This document shows positions 12,278 to 25,289 of a DNA stretch of 64,000 bases, piece after piece. Under the pieces are notes generated by a model. It was not told the DNA's origin. It did not search any database and worked only from the letters and a program-made list of their open reading frames with translations. The position numbers were made by a program, and so were the translations under genes. Source of the stretch: Blasia pusilla (taxonomy: Eukaryota; Marchantiophyta; Marchantiopsida; Blasiales); assembly GCA_050084515.1 (NCBI GenBank), contig CM114271.1, forward strand, positions 68,200,001-68,264,000, written 5' to 3'. Position 1 is the stretch's first letter, and every line of letters starts with the position of its first letter.

Positions 12278-13449
12278 AGGAAGTGGTAATTGAGTTGACT
12301 AGCGTATTAGGGATTCATCATATTTCACATAAATTGAAAAAAATAAATTTTCTCATAAATTTTCTTGTTGTTTATAATGTCATAAAGACAATTGTTTGCA
12401 AACCAAGAATCCACTCTCCAATTCATGAATATGTAATCATAGAAGAGACCATTACTCTTAGATAATGCTATGTGTAAAGTTTTTGGGGGTCACTTTAAAT
12501 GGATATTATATCGTTGTGACACTAATAGTATTAAAAACATACAAGCTTCCATGGTGAAATTTGACTTGCCATGTAACTTATCCTTTTCCACGCTCTCTTG
12601 CTCTAGTTTAAAACTTGGGTTTTCAATTTAGCAATATTTCTATTATAATTTTATTCCACTAAGCTTACATTGACCATAAACAAAGGTGTTGAGATATCTA
12701 TAATGTTATTATAAACCACGTCTTCAAGTATCAAGACTTCCATTGTTCGATGCAAATCATATTGGGAATATATGGCTATGACATGTGTTTTGAAACTAGA
12801 ATTTAAAATCATTGTATACATCTGTTGCACGTATTTATTTTTTTGGTGTATTGTATGATTTGTAACTGTTAATCGCACTAAATCAAAGGGAATATATATG
12901 CACGCTCAGATAAATTTCTTAGCCCACCTCCACATTCCTGATATTCTAAGGAAACCCGATCAAACAAATATAAACTCGAGACCGTGAATCGAAATCTCAA
13001 AATTACCAAACAAGTTAAGTGACAGAAGAAAATTCCATACTCACATCTTCTCACGTGATGTGGAATAAATAAAATGTTGTTTAAAACAAAATGAGCGCAA
13101 ATATCCAAATGGATTAGAGAAAAAATCTAACTATCCCCAAAGGCACGCAACAAATTTCCCCAAATTTCCTAGCAATCTTGACAGCCCTAAGCTCTCAGGC
13201 ACCCATGAAATTTGGGGCCTAATCCAAAATTAATTTGCTCTTAGAAAAAATGGTGAAAATGGTGAATAAATGAAGGAGATGGTGAAATGTAAGTAAATTA
13301 GCCCTATTCATCCACTTAAGAGAATTTTTAGCCCCACTTATGACCTTTCCTTATGAATTTATGTTTAAAACCCATTTTAGGAGTTAGGAATGGAGGAGGT
13401 GAATTTGCACTTACCCTGCACTGATGAAACGTCGCTACATGTCCTCGCG

Positions 13450-13665
13450 GGGTTTGTAGGACGCGAGCAAAGATGGGCCTAAGGGACGACTTGCAAGGCA
13501 CCACATAGCGATCTCTCATTGGCTCGTTGGACGCGAGTCGAGTGCGGGTCTGGGGGACGACTTGCAATATGCGACATGGAGATCTCTGATTGGCTCATTG
13601 GACGCGGCATGGAAGATAACTTGCAAAGCGCCATGTGGTGTTTGAGGATTGGATGTTGGGCGCCG
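13450..13665. repeat. Degenerate GC-rich tandem repeat
   Basis: Units sharing GACTTGCAA, then about 20 bases later TCTCATTGGCTCGTTGGACG or close variants, start near 13489, 13558 and 13617. Spacing is about 60-70 bp. A partial unit (GTAGGACGCGAGCA) precedes them. The open frames across this block are a by-product of the repeat. Confidence 0.65.
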
Positions 13666-13934
13666 GCCATGAGCACGGGCCTTGAGCCAGCGTGCGTGCA
13701 AGGCGTGGGCCTCCTTGTGCTCGCCCGCAAGCTGCTAGGCACAGGCTTGTTTGCGCTTCCAATGGCCCTCTTGTGGGCTCGACCTGAACATTTCAGCACG
13801 CGGGCCCAACTTGTTCACAACGTGGAACCTAATGGGCCTGACACGGGCTACAAATCAAGCCACAAAAATGGGCGTGAGGTTTCTGGGATGAGGCCACGGG
13901 TAACCTAGCCCGCGCAGCCCGCACCCGTGCCCAC

Positions 13935-13995
13935 ACGAAAATGTCTGTGACGGACATAAGTCCGCAGACACAAACATTGTCTATGTGCAACCTTG
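13935..13995. mobile_element. End fragment of the hAT-like MITE
   Basis: The block carries GACGGACATAAGTCC and ends TGTGCAACCTTG, matching one end of the MITEs at 1043-1373 and 20497-20812. Only this end is recognisable. Confidence 0.5.
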
Positions 13996-15056
13996 TTGGC
14001 GGACTTGAGATGTATGTTGTATGGATCCACGAGGGGTACAACTATTAGGTGCAATAATTACTTCATTACAACTTTCATTTTCTAGTGTACCATTTAGAGC
14101 CTCTACAAGAAAATTTTCTTTTGGTTCTCTTCATACAACCTATTCACTCATATTCCACACCGATCCTTTTGTTATCTTAATGCATATAATGAAAGAAAAA
14201 AGGAAATAACACCATGCGTTGATGAAAGACATGGAACAATATGATATTAATAAACCATTCAACTAGAGTGCAACCCTTTTGGGAGTCTTTTGTTGCATGT
14301 ATCCCAACAAAGAGTTTATATTGGTAGTACATGTACAAAGAAGAAGGCACATTTAAATAGGAAAGAAGGGACAAAGGGATTGGTAACATTTAATGTCTAG
14401 AATGAATCCAGAATAGGACGAAAAAAACCAGCACCAGAATCCATTTGCGCAAGGAAGAGAAAGAACAATAACCCACATCAATTCACACTAAGGAAAAATA
14501 TGCATGTGAAGAATAGACATTTGAATCAACAATTTTTAGCAATGTATGGGGGAGAATCGGGATTACATGTTGAGCTAGCCGGAAGAATTTTAAAATTACC
14601 GATTAAATCTCTCAATCACATGCACAAAAGTTGGAATAATACTTATGTTAATTTATCTAAATACTTGTATTTGTATCTAAATAACCGACCGGAATAAAAA
14701 AAATTAAAATCTTTTAATTTTTAAAATACCGGTTCTAAAAAACCTACCCGGATCCTTGTTAGAAGAACCATACGAACAAGAAAGATGGATAACGTGATTG
14801 TCATGTAAAAGCCGAAAATAAAATAACAAAAATAGTAACAAAAGAAAAGAAAAAGGCAAATGGCACCCTCCTCTGGCACTCCCGCAGCCCCGCTTATTTA
14901 AATTTAGTTCATTGACTTTTCTGCTATTGGTAATGAATCTGTCAGATTCAGCCTCAGAATCAAGGCTCGGACAGGTTTTCTAGACACGTCCGTTTTTCCC
15001 CGAAACAACTTAAATGTGGTCGGCAACTTCACTAGTCTTGGCCGGTTTTTTCAAAT

Positions 15057-15464
15057 TTAACGAAGAAAACCTAATTTCCCGTCGGGAAACGTGACGGGAA
15101 TTTCCAGATTTGAATCGGAGATTCTCAAATCTCTACCGGCTGCTTTGGACAAAGAATGCCGGTTCTGGCCGAGCATTATGACAATCATAAACAACTTTAT
15201 CTTTGTGTTTGGCCACCCCTCACCCTCACGATCAATGGCATCAATGCACAGCATGAGGTGGAGGAGTGAGGGTGAGTGAGCAACCTGCGAAGTTTCGTAT
15301 TCTGGTAGAGGCTGGAGATTGGTGAGACCATCAGAGAGTGGGCCTACGGAATAGATACTTGAGTTTGTAGGGGCGAGCATCGTAGTCGTCTTTGAACCGC
15401 CGACGTCTGACGCTTCAAGTACTTTCTCACGTTCAGAATCTCGGGTAGAATCCATTTTATTCAA
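15057..15464 (-). other. Unassigned open segment, possible exon
   Basis: The frame has an ATG in a fair context (AAAATGGAT, near 15455), begins MDSTRDSEREKVLEA and runs to a stop at 15057. A CAG/GT that could be a splice donor follows about 55 codons in. The first part is Ser/Thr/Glu-rich and predicted disordered by eye; the later part is less protein-like. No family is recognised. It may be a first exon of a host gene or chance. Confidence 0.2.
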
Positions 15465-16650
15465 AGGAGCAAATGTCGGCTACCTTGCTGCAGCTCGGAT
15501 TTCTCTCGCTCAGAGACCAACCTCAATCTTCTAGAGACCAATACAGGTAGTGTGGACATTTGCTTCAAGACCAGGGTCGAATGGCGGTCCATGTGGACAG
15601 ACTACGCACGAAGTCCAGTGTCAGATTGGTGCATGGTCTGAGAGAGACTATTGCAGTCACACTACTTGAATATGAGGCCTGTTTAACGGTTCTGATTCGT
15701 TTAAGAATTCCATCAGTGAGTTGAATTTCGCACCTAATTGGATGATATGATATCTTGGTTAGGACACCATTGACTTCAAATACCTGTGACCATTACATTC
15801 CAAGAGGTGGATCCGCTCCCAAAATTTTGCTGTGAAGACAAGATTATGGCCACTAATGAGTATAGCCTTTCTCAGTAATTTCTTACTTTCAATGATCGGC
15901 TTACTTATAGGTTCTATGCTAGGCAGTGCACTGTTAGTCTTCCCTGAAGCGCTCAGGTCAGATATGCTTTCAACTTCAGATGGATAACGGCATATGACTT
16001 TTCCTAGCTCATGTTCTCAAGGTTTCCGAGTCTTCTTGACTTTTGATGGCAAAGTATGAACCATACGAGCGAATCGCTATTCGTGCTTACGATATCACAA
16101 CTTTAAAATTTATCTGAACAGACTCCAATTCTTGAGGTTGCTTCCATCAGAGCTGACATTGCGGAATTCCAAGGGTTACATACGGCACAAAATCCGACCC
16201 CAAGATTTATTTATACATCTTTAGTCCTCAGAATTTTATCATTATGTCATTGACAAGTTTTGAACGTACAGATTTTCGTGAATCAAACGAGCCATTAAAC
16301 TAGTAAAGATTAATTGGGAATAAATGACAATAATTTTATGGGGCCTCTCCCTTGCTTAACATCGCATTAGCCCCTCTCCGTAAATGGGAAGATTTGAATC
16401 TGGTCCAATCCTGGCATTTTGGAGAAACCTCGCGTAGGCCTAATTCCGGCTGCTTTTGTATGGGTTGAAGTCCAAGATGTTTCGATGTGGAAAAGAAATT
16501 TCACCTTTCATCAGATTGTTGAGCAGACAAAAGGTTTGTTTCCAACTTGCATCGAATGCTGTGCTTCTCATTCGCGAAATTCCGATAGCGTTCGCTTTGC
16601 ATGACGCTCAGATCCTAACAAGGATTTCTTTCCTGACACTTGCAAGGTCC

Positions 16651-16704
16651 AAGAACTTTGAGACAGTTCAAAGTCCAAGAACTTTGCACTGTCTCAAAGT
16701 TCTT
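16651..16704. repeat. Perfect 17-bp inverted repeat
   Basis: Arms 16651-16667 and 16688-16704 are exact reverse complements (AAGAACTTTGAGACAGT) with a 20-nt loop that itself repeats CCAAGAACTTTG. Confidence 0.85.
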
Positions 16705-18278
16705 TTCAGCCAGATATTTGTAACAAAGCCAGATGATTTCGAACAACCAAGAGGCCAAGAGTTGTTGATGCTAGTGATAGAGAAGTTGAGATTTCCACTA
16801 CCTCAAATACTCTACAAGTTCCAGCTACACTCCAGAATTTATAAATCTGAAACAAAGAAATTAAATTCGTGTAACTCTCTGCATAAGTAAGGTCTTCTGT
16901 GTAAATATCTTTCTCCTCAGCTTCGCAGGTCCTCAGTCGCATGATGTCCACAAATTTCCATCGTCACTGTTGAGGTTCATTGTCCTCAAACGTTGCCAAT
17001 TTCAATCTCAGTATGAGAGGGTGTAGTGTCCTCCTCTGGTCAGTCCTAGTAAGACTACTGGTAGGTGAGTAGGCGAGTAGTCAAGCTTGTGACCTGTCTG
17101 GATACTAGATGAATCGTCCTTGAGCGATCATACTTTGCGAAGAGTTACTCATTAAAGGGTACATAGTTCTGCAAACGTTGTGGTCTAGCAGTTGTACAGC
17201 TCCATCAAGCGTTTTTATTGGAGTTCATCTTTTTGCAGTGGTAAAGCTTACATGTGATTAGAGGTTTTGAACAAGTCCGGCTTTGTAGTGTGTAAGATGA
17301 AGAATCTTTAAAACGGAGATTTATGAAGTTCTGATTGAAACTTCAATGTAGGTAGATAGTCTAATTCTGATCGCTCTGTCTTTATTGCACAGTGAAGGCT
17401 GAGACTTTGTCAGCCCGTTTCTCGCACTCCAGAAACTGGAGCTTCCTAGTTTCCCAGATTTTGCTGACCTGCTGCTTGAGGCAAAACAAGTAATGTATAG
17501 CGCTGGGTACTGCCAACAGGATGCTTCATCATCATTGTCATGAGTACTGTAACTTTTCTCGATCCTGCTCTTCTGGAGCGTCCGTCTCCCACAGTCTAAC
17601 TCTGACAAGAATCCATTCTAAAGCTGTCACCGCCGGCCATCCTCGTGGGATGGATGTTCTTCACTCCATTTCTTTGAGGTTTGAACGGTGTGGGATAGCA
17701 ACATTTCTCTACACCAGAAAAATGTCCTGTTCTGCTGAAAAATGGTACATTTCAACAGTCGCACAAATTGGATATCAACTCCGAGAAGCTGTCAAATGGT
17801 TTATCAGGACAGCTAGATAGATTGCATCAACTCCTGAGAGGTTTGGGAAAGTCCCTGGCTAGCTTGTGTTCACATTCGTCTTGCCTTTTCACATGTACTC
17901 ATTCAGAGATCCCATGGGTAACACTACTTACCCACTCCTTTCATGATCCAGTTCCCATAAGCTATCCACAAACTCTATTACATCCGATCAGCACAGAGTG
18001 GCACGATTATTGTCTACAGGCAGTCAATCCATCTGTTGTGCAAGTTTAGTCGACAAAAGGAATAAAATTCGCGGCTGCATCGTATGCAGTCCGTGACAGA
18101 ATTCCAACAAGTTCCTTAAATAAAATGCTGGTGGTTAGCCTTTGTTAGCTGGTTCTCATAAAGATGTTCTCTTATGAAGACACTATTGGATGGATGTACT
18201 AGCAATGAAGGATAATTCAAATTTATCCTCTACATTCTAAAAAGTGATCCAATAAGATATATTAGACGAGTAACAAGC

Positions 18279-18545
18279 TAGCTTTGGTCAAAATAGTCAT
18301 GTAGTAGCTTTGGTCAAAATAGTCATGTGTCAAAACACTCTAAGACAAGGTTCTATAATAATAAAGGTTTTGTTCTTGGCCTAATGTAATGCCTTGTCAA
18401 TGAAAGCACTGGAAGACACGGCCTTATATAAATAGTATAGGTTTTGTTCTTGGCCTAATGTAATGCCTTGTCAATGCAAGCACTATGAGACATGGGTCTA
18501 TAATATTAGTGTAGGTTTTATTCTTGGCCTAGTGTAACGCCTTAA
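18279..18545. repeat. Tandem repeats of two kinds
   Basis: AGCTTTGGTCAAAATAGTCA occurs twice near 18279 and 18307. Then a ~75-bp unit beginning AGGTTTTGTTCTTGGCCTAA starts near 18364, 18438 and 18513, the third being shorter. No coding or transposon context is seen. Confidence 0.75.
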
Positions 18546-18559
18546 GTCAACAATAGAAG

Positions 18560-20490
18560 CTCTTGCAAATGAAGAAATTATCTTCCCTTAATAATATTTA
18601 TTATCCTTGGAGATGAAAATATCACTAACTAGATCGCCAAATAGAGATGGATATCATGATGTCATTCATTATCACAAACAATATGATTTGAAATCTCTAA
18701 ACTTTGTGAGACATTTGGCAATTTGGATATAAATTTGGCAATGTACTTTGCACATTTTTTTCTCATTTTCTACCTTGGTGGTTGTACTCAAAAAAGACCC
18801 AACCCAAAACCCACATATTTATCCCAATACAAGATTTTATAAGATTATCATTCCCAAGAAATTTTATGCACTACATGATAAGACAATCATCCGACAAGGA
18901 GACAACCAAAAAGCATCAAAGGATATTCACTTTTGCACTTGAGAAATTAAAGGTCACATTTTTCCAAACATCGACATGAGAAAATTGATGGAACACTCCT
19001 CTAAAATATAACCTTGGCACTGATGGTAAAAATATCAATTAAACCTAATCAAGTTGATACTTCCATATTTTTCCCGAACTAGAATACCTCTTCGTAGTGA
19101 AGCTTGAATTTAAAACCCACTAGCTTCATTACCTTCCAACGCAATATAAGCACCTTCACTATCATCATAAGTGAAAGGAAATGAATAAGAAGACTTTCCT
19201 CTCAACCTTATGAACACTATAGGACAAGAAATCATCAAAAAAATTCTTATTAATTTGTAAATATCATTGATTGGGGACAACATAAAGTTCCACCTTGCAT
19301 GTTTTCCACTACCACATTTGTAATTTTCATTTTTTTCGGTGCCATTGATGGTAAGATTATTTCATTATGAAAGAATGCAATATGAAATACTACCCCCCAT
19401 TTCCACATAAGCAACATTCATCACATTAACTTATATTAGATACCCACACCTCCTTGTTTATTTTAACCCTTCAATTTTTTTGAAAAGGAAAATTGAACGG
19501 ATCAGGAGTCTTCTTATGTTTGAAAAATAAAAAAATGTACACAAAATTTGAAAACTTAAAATGAACAGGAAATTTTGGCAAGGGAAATTAGAAAAAAAAA
19601 ATTCTATTACATTATTTTTCAACCAATAATTCCATAAAATTTTCCAAAAGATTTTCCAAATGCTATTTTCGATGAGCAGTTTTGGCACTTATTTCTAATG
19701 AAAAATAGAACTCTGAACTCAAAACCATTTCTAATGGTAAAAATCTAATAAAAACCATTTGGATGGCTCTTTCCAATGACCTTATGAATTTGACATAGGC
19801 AAAGTCTTCGGAAAATGTGTTTCACTTATCTTTATTCTTCTTAATATGTTAGGGTAATATTAAGGAATTTGAAATCCTCTATTTAGACCATATGTCTTTT
19901 TTCTTAAATCTCAAGATTAGTTCTTGTTCTTTTTCCTTATTAAAAATTTGGGGAAATTAAGAAAATATTTTCATGAGAAATATAGTAACAAACCGTAGAG
20001 ATGATACTATAACCAAGAATGGATAATTCTTGGTGTGTCATTGACTTCATAAATCATGTTAATTTTCTCCTCTTTTTGTACAAATATCCTTATAAAGTAT
20101 AAAGGACTCATTGGCATGCCCATAGGATATAGGATTTAAGAAAAGATCCGGGCTTTTTTACTTCAAATTGCTTTCTTCTTTCTAAAGTATTTTTTTTCCA
20201 TATGTTCGATTAAGAATTCAATCCCCAACTTTTCATTTTCTTTAAAATCTAATATTCCATCCCAGTCCTTTTTTTTTACAAATTTAGATGTATGCATAGT
20301 CCCATAATAATATAGATTAGTATTAAACACATGAATTTCCCCTCTCGTTATTTAACCACTCCTCCCATAAATTTTAAAATTATTTTCTCCCTACTCCATC
20401 TTTGGCTTCCCCCTTTTTTCTCATTTGGAAATTCCTTCACTCTCACCATCTTCTTGTAGGAAAAAGAAGAAAGATTGCCCCTTATTTTTT
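18560..20490. other. AT-rich gene-free stretch
   Basis: I see no coding sequence or structured repeat here. Confidence 0.5.
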
Positions 20491-20496
20491 TAAATT

Positions 20497-20812
20497 AACG
20501 GACAAGTGCTTCTTTAAGACGGACATGGACGGACAAGTCTGGACATGTCCACTCACATGGGTTCCAAGAGGTGGGACCCACACTTTTAATCCATGATGGA
20601 AGGCAAGGCAAGGATGAGAGGAGCAATAAGAGACAAAGGAGTAGAGGTGGAGGGAGGAAGAAATGAGGGAGTATGGAATACAAAGGCAAGTAAGGGGAAT
20701 GAAAAAGAAAGGAAAGGTGGGGCGCATACGGACAAGTCTTTCCATAGGACGCACATAAGTCCACGGACATGGACATGTCCACGGACACGCACTTTGTCCA
20801 TATGCAACCTTG
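20497..20812. mobile_element. hAT-like MITE, one end truncated
   Basis: This is the reverse-complement relative of the MITE at 1043-1373, sharing the internal block GTTCCAAGAGGTGGGACCC and the GGACATGTCC palindromes. The right end TATGCAACCTTG is intact. The left terminal bases (the TTGCAC part) are missing, so it starts at about 20497. No transposase is encoded. Confidence 0.7.
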
Positions 20813-21685
20813 TCGATTTCTTCCTTACTTTGGAAAATTGAATTCACTCCCTTCTTTCCATATCCTTTCATTCATAAATGATACATGCTTGGCCACATAA
20901 ATGAAGAAGTATATTTATTCACTTTATTTGTGAAATTTTATTTTGAGTCTAGAGCCTCAGAAGGACAAAGGTCTTGCAACTATTTATCATCTCGAAGGAG
21001 ACGCTTTCATTATAGAATAGATTGATAAGAGTTATTTTCTTATTGCATATTTCTTTACAAGACTCAGATATTTTTTTTATTGTAAACTATGTCAAAGAAT
21101 GATTATGAAATAATATGAATTTGTGAGTAAGAGTGATTAGGAGTGATAAAAAATTTCATGACTTTATTTATAGTTTCTTGGGTTAAGAGCTCCAAAACTT
21201 TCATCACTATGAGTTTTCTAATTTTTAGTTGCAAAGTGTTATTTTGGGTTGGTAATTTTGGTCTTTATCATATTTTTGTATAGCTTTTGAACGTAAGAGT
21301 ATTGGGCTAAAAAATAATTTATGTTGGATTTTAAATTGAAAGTTAAGGATATGAGTAGGACTTGGTTTAATATAGTCTACAAAATATAGATATAAGAAAG
21401 TGATTATCCAACTTTAAGAACTTTATATTTAAAAACACTTATGTAAAGACTAAAGTCATAAAAATAGTTCCTAAAAGTAATATTCTAGTCATTGAAAATC
21501 TAAGAACAAAACATAAGATGCATAATATATTGATTAGCAAGTAGTTTTGATTCGAAAGAAATTTGACCTTTGTATGTATGGAAGAGAATTTCAAAAACCA
21601 TTGAAGTCTCTAGATTCACAAAGAGGAAGGTTTCTTATTAATTTTGTATAGAGAAATTCACCGAAGATTCAAATCGACTCTATAT
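20813..21685. other. AT-rich gene-free stretch
   Basis: No feature is seen other than low-complexity AT sequence. Confidence 0.5.
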
Positions 21686-21755
21686 TGGGGTCGATAATAT
21701 TGAGGCCTTAGAGGGGTCTTGTACTTCCCTATTTTGGTAGGTGATATGTGACGTG

Positions 21756-22074
21756 TATTGAAGATTGAGTTACAGTCAAGCTCATGAGACACCTGAACTA
21801 CTACATTTGGTACTCACAGAAAGTAGGGAAGCTTAATCTTGGTTAGTCAGTTAAGCGTGATTATCTTAACTATGGTTAGTTAATCACAATAGTCTAACTT
21901 GAGACTATGCTTAAGATTAGGGTTAGGGTTGCTTGTACATAATACATATCATATATAATTGAGAAGGGGACCAACCTCCACTCATTCTCTCATTGCAAAA
22001 TTTTATTCTCCATGATGGTGTGTGAGAGTGATAGTCATTTTCCACCAATTATGCTTCTTTAGTAGTTTTTTACA
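21756..22074 (+). repeat. Copia 5' LTR
   Basis: It matches 26744-27055 over its length, starting TATTGAAGATTGAG and ending TTACA. It contains AGGGTTAGGGTTGC, a telomere-like dimer that is part of the LTR in both copies, not a telomere. Confidence 0.9.
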
Positions 22075-22092
22075 TGGTATCAAAGCAATTGG
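22075..22092 (+). promoter_or_regulatory. Copia primer binding site
   Basis: TGGTATCAAAGC directly follows the LTR, one base from the usual plant copia site complementary to the 3' end of initiator tRNA-Met. Confidence 0.85.
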
Positions 22093-22576
22093 AGAACATC
22101 ACTTGAAATTCTTGGTGTTTGAGGAGAGAAAGCACAATTTCAGTTTGGGAGAAGGAAATTTTGTTCAGAACTCAGTGGGTGCAGATTTCAGATAGAGCTT
22201 TATCGGTGATAAAACTTTAGAGGCATTTTTTAGGCCTTTCCTGGTCTATTTAGCCATGTGGGTCTGCATTTGTTAGAATAATGACAAAGGCTCATTATCA
22301 CCATCTTGTAAATCTCGTTGATATCTTTCCAATGCATCCCAAATCACTCGATTCTAACATTCTGAGCTCCTGTAGTAGCAATTTCAATGTAGGAAAGTGC
22401 AATTATTGAAGAAAAGTTGTGTAGTTTGGTCTCTATAGGCCAATTTCGACTAGTACTTTCATACAATTGATCAATTTTGGAAAATTTTAGATCGATTTCT
22501 GTTTAGGAGTGGTCTATGCTTCAATTGGAGTAGTAGAAAGCCTGAAATTACGTTTTTGTGAGTGAAATCGTTCGTC

Positions 22577-23530
22577 ATGGAGTATTTCTCAGCAGCAATC
22601 ACAAGCGAGAAGTTAGATAAGCAGAATTACAATATTTGGAATCTTTGCATGAAAAAATTTCTCATGGGTCAAGAACTATGGGAGCTTGCCACAGGTGATG
22701 AGTCGAAGCCAGAAGATGACTCAACAGACTTGAATGCTCGCGCTTGGAACAAACGCGCAAGGCAAATCCACTATATTTCAATAACTATCAGTTTGCCAAT
22801 GATAGGTCACATTCAAGATGTTGATATTCCGAAGGAGGCCTGGGATGCATTGGAAAAGATATTCCAGACATCTATAAAGGCCGGAAAGCTACAATTGAAA
22901 CAACAATTGAACGAAGTGAAGAAAGGATTGTAGAGCATCAATGATTATATTTTGAATATGAGACATATTGTTGATTAGTTGAATAGCATTGGAGTGGCAG
23001 TAGAAGATGATGATATGATTTTGTTCACTCTTCAAGGCCTTTCAAAGGATTACAAGTCCTTTGAGACCTCTATCTTTGTGAGGGAGAAGTATCCAATCTT
23101 TCAAGAGTTAGTCACACTGTTAATTAGTGAAGAGATACGCCTAGTAGGCAGCGATAGCTCGTCTAGTCTACAAGAGAGTGCCCTCTTTGCATATTATGGA
23201 TTAAATAGAGGTAGGAGTTGTGGTAGAAGCTTTCGTGATCGTGGTGGATATCACACATATGGAGGAAGAAACACTCAATATAATGTCACTCAATCAACTA
23301 TGAATTAGTACCAAACACAATCACAAAGTGATGATGGCGAAAACCATTGGGATCGAGGTCAGCAACAGAAGGTCCCTGGATCTTGCAATTAGTGTGGGAT
23401 AAAGGGTCATTATGTTTGGTTTCAAGAAGAAGGAAGATATGAGAACATGAGCCTTACATTAAAAAAAGGATGTAGAGCAATAACACCAAGGGCAATACCA
23501 AGAATAACAATAACATTCATAAATTGAGCA
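22577..23530 (+). pseudogene. Copia gag, interrupted
   Basis: The ATG at 22577 opens a gag of the plant copia type. It has an N-terminal KLDKQNYNIWNLCMKKFL segment (the usual 'F.G.NY..W' region), then AWDALEKIFQ and a KLQLKQQLNEVKKG helix. It is cut by stops after residue ~119 and again near 22975 and 23310. The zinc knuckle near 23383 is damaged: a stop stands between the first cysteines (CN, stop, CGIKGHY) and the last Cys is lost. Gag would package the RNA in virus-like particles; this copy cannot. Confidence 0.85.
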
Positions 23531-23559
23531 TTTTCTTGGTCAGGACTCATGATATGCGA

Positions 23560-24790
23560 ACAACGGTCAAGAAAGACTCGATATCAGATTGGTACATTGA
23601 CTCTGGTGTATCAAATCATATGATCTCACAAGCTAAATGGTTCAATAGTATGGAGCCGGATAAAGATCCTGCAATTGTGCTCACAGGAGATGACACTCAG
23701 CATCATATCACGCATACCGGTAAAGTTCCAATAACATAAGATTGTCTTTGTACTCTTGGAAATGTTCTCTATGTTCCTACCATTGCAAGAAACTTGATCT
23801 CTGTAGGACACATAATAGAACAAGGTTATCAAGTGAAGTTTAACACAGATGGTTATTTCATTGAAACAATGGATAACCAGACTACACTAGCCAAAGGAAC
23901 TAGATCTGGCAGAATGTTCAAATTAGATGTTTTTATGCTAAAGATTTAAACAGCAATGTATGGTCAAATTGGCCAACAAGTCATAGATCTAAATGTGTGG
24001 CATAAGAGTATTGGACATATGAATCTTCAGAGATTACAGAGTCTTTCATAATCTAATATAGTAATATGACTTCCTAAATTAGTGAGTCTTGCTACGTTAG
24101 AGATATGTACTACTTTCCAATTTGGAAAACAAAGTAGATTTCCTTTTCCAAAGCAAGGTAGAAGAGCATCCAAGATATTGGAGTTGATCCACAGTGATGT
24201 GTGGACAGCATCATATCATAGCCTCAGTGGTTGCCACTATTTTATTTCATTTATTGATGACTTCTCTAGGTATATATACATATACTTTCTGAAAGCTAAA
24301 TAAGAGGTATTCTTAGTGTTCCAAACATTCAGAGTTCTAGTAGAGAAGCAAATTGGAGAATACATTCTAAAATTGCGTTGTGATGGAGGAGGAGAGTATC
24401 TTTCAATAGAGTTTGATGACTATTTACATTAGAATGGCATCCAATGTCAAGTGACTTGCCGTTACACTCCACAACAAAATGGAGCGGCTGAGAGGAAGAA
24501 TCAACATATTTCTGAGGCGACACGAGCTGTGTTGAATGAGAGGAACATACCTAAGGTGTATTGGGCAGAGATTGTAGCCTGTGCAGTATTCTTAATCAAC
24601 CGAAGTCCAATAGCAAGAGTTCATGATAAGACTCCATTTGAAGTCTTCACAGGAAGTAAATATGATTTTTCCTTTTTGAAAGTATTTGGTTGTATTTGTT
24701 ATGCTCGTGTTCCTTTTGAAAGACGTTAGAAATTAGACCCTAAATCTGAAAGATATACATTCATTGGCTATGTTGATGGAACTAAGGGCT
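23560..24790 (+). pseudogene. Copia protease and integrase, interrupted
   Basis: The aspartic protease motif DSGVSNHM lies near 23598. The integrase follows: zinc finger with HKSIGHMNLQRLQSL near 24000, first Asp in HSDVWTA (24190), second Asp in RCDGGGEY (24380) and Glu in NGAAERKN (24480), a normal DDE set. Stops interrupt at several points (for example before GIQCQV and after PFERR). Confidence 0.85.
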
Positions 24791-25289
24791 ATAAGTGCTA
24801 AATTCCATCCTCTAGACAGCTTATTATTAATGGCGATGTTGTCTTTGATGACATGAAGTCATGGTATGCTCCATCTAAGTCTATTCCACCTCTAAACTTG
24901 TTTGTTGAGGGGGAGAATATGACTGTAAACCAACAGACATTGCCTCGGATTTCCCAAGTACTAGTGCAAGATTAGTAGAGATCCTAGATTCATCAGTTAA
25001 ATCTGTGAGTCCATGGACAAAAAGAGTACATATTTAGTCTGTTGACACTAGTCAGAGCTCGAGTCAGGTGTCAGAGGCATCTATCTCTGAGCAACAACTT
25101 CCTAGATCAAGTAGAGTCACACATCTTGTTCATAGATTCATAAATGAAGGTTTCCTTTTGACACATCATGCATATATGATGACTACTCTTCAAAAACAGG
25201 AGCCGAGTTGTTTTGAAGAAATTATAAATAGAGTCGAATAGATTGAAGCCATGGAGGAAGAGCTTGCTACATTAAGACATCAACACACC

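Larger units (their letters stand above)
9931..13390. other. AT-rich gene-free stretch
   Basis: No coding sequence is recognised. It contains a perfect 25-bp inverted repeat (10471-10551), a 20-bp foldback (12231-12277) and a short ATA/TAA run near 11,770. Confidence 0.5.
13996..18240. other. Region without a recognisable gene
   Basis: It is AT-rich to about 14,900, then more balanced from 15,000 to 18,100. A minus-strand open segment at 15057-15464 and plus segments at 16456-16890 and 17768-18049 are present but match nothing I know. One clean foldback lies at 16651-16704. A multi-exon host gene could be hidden in 15-18 kb, but no splice pattern or domain supports one. Confidence 0.35.

Noticed and set aside
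13479-13908. Overlapping open frames of 106-129 codons on both strands
   Set aside because: They track the GC-rich tandem repeat; no motif or start context supports a gene.
16456-16890. 144-codon plus-strand open frame
   Set aside because: It crosses the 17-bp inverted repeat and has no recognisable domain; not supported as a gene.
20482-20871. Four overlapping open frames on both strands, and similar ones at 950-1397
   Set aside because: They lie within the hAT-like MITEs and arise from the repeat composition.
21905-21930. Telomere-like TTAGGG repeats
   Set aside because: Only two units, present in both LTRs of the copia element, so they are LTR sequence.
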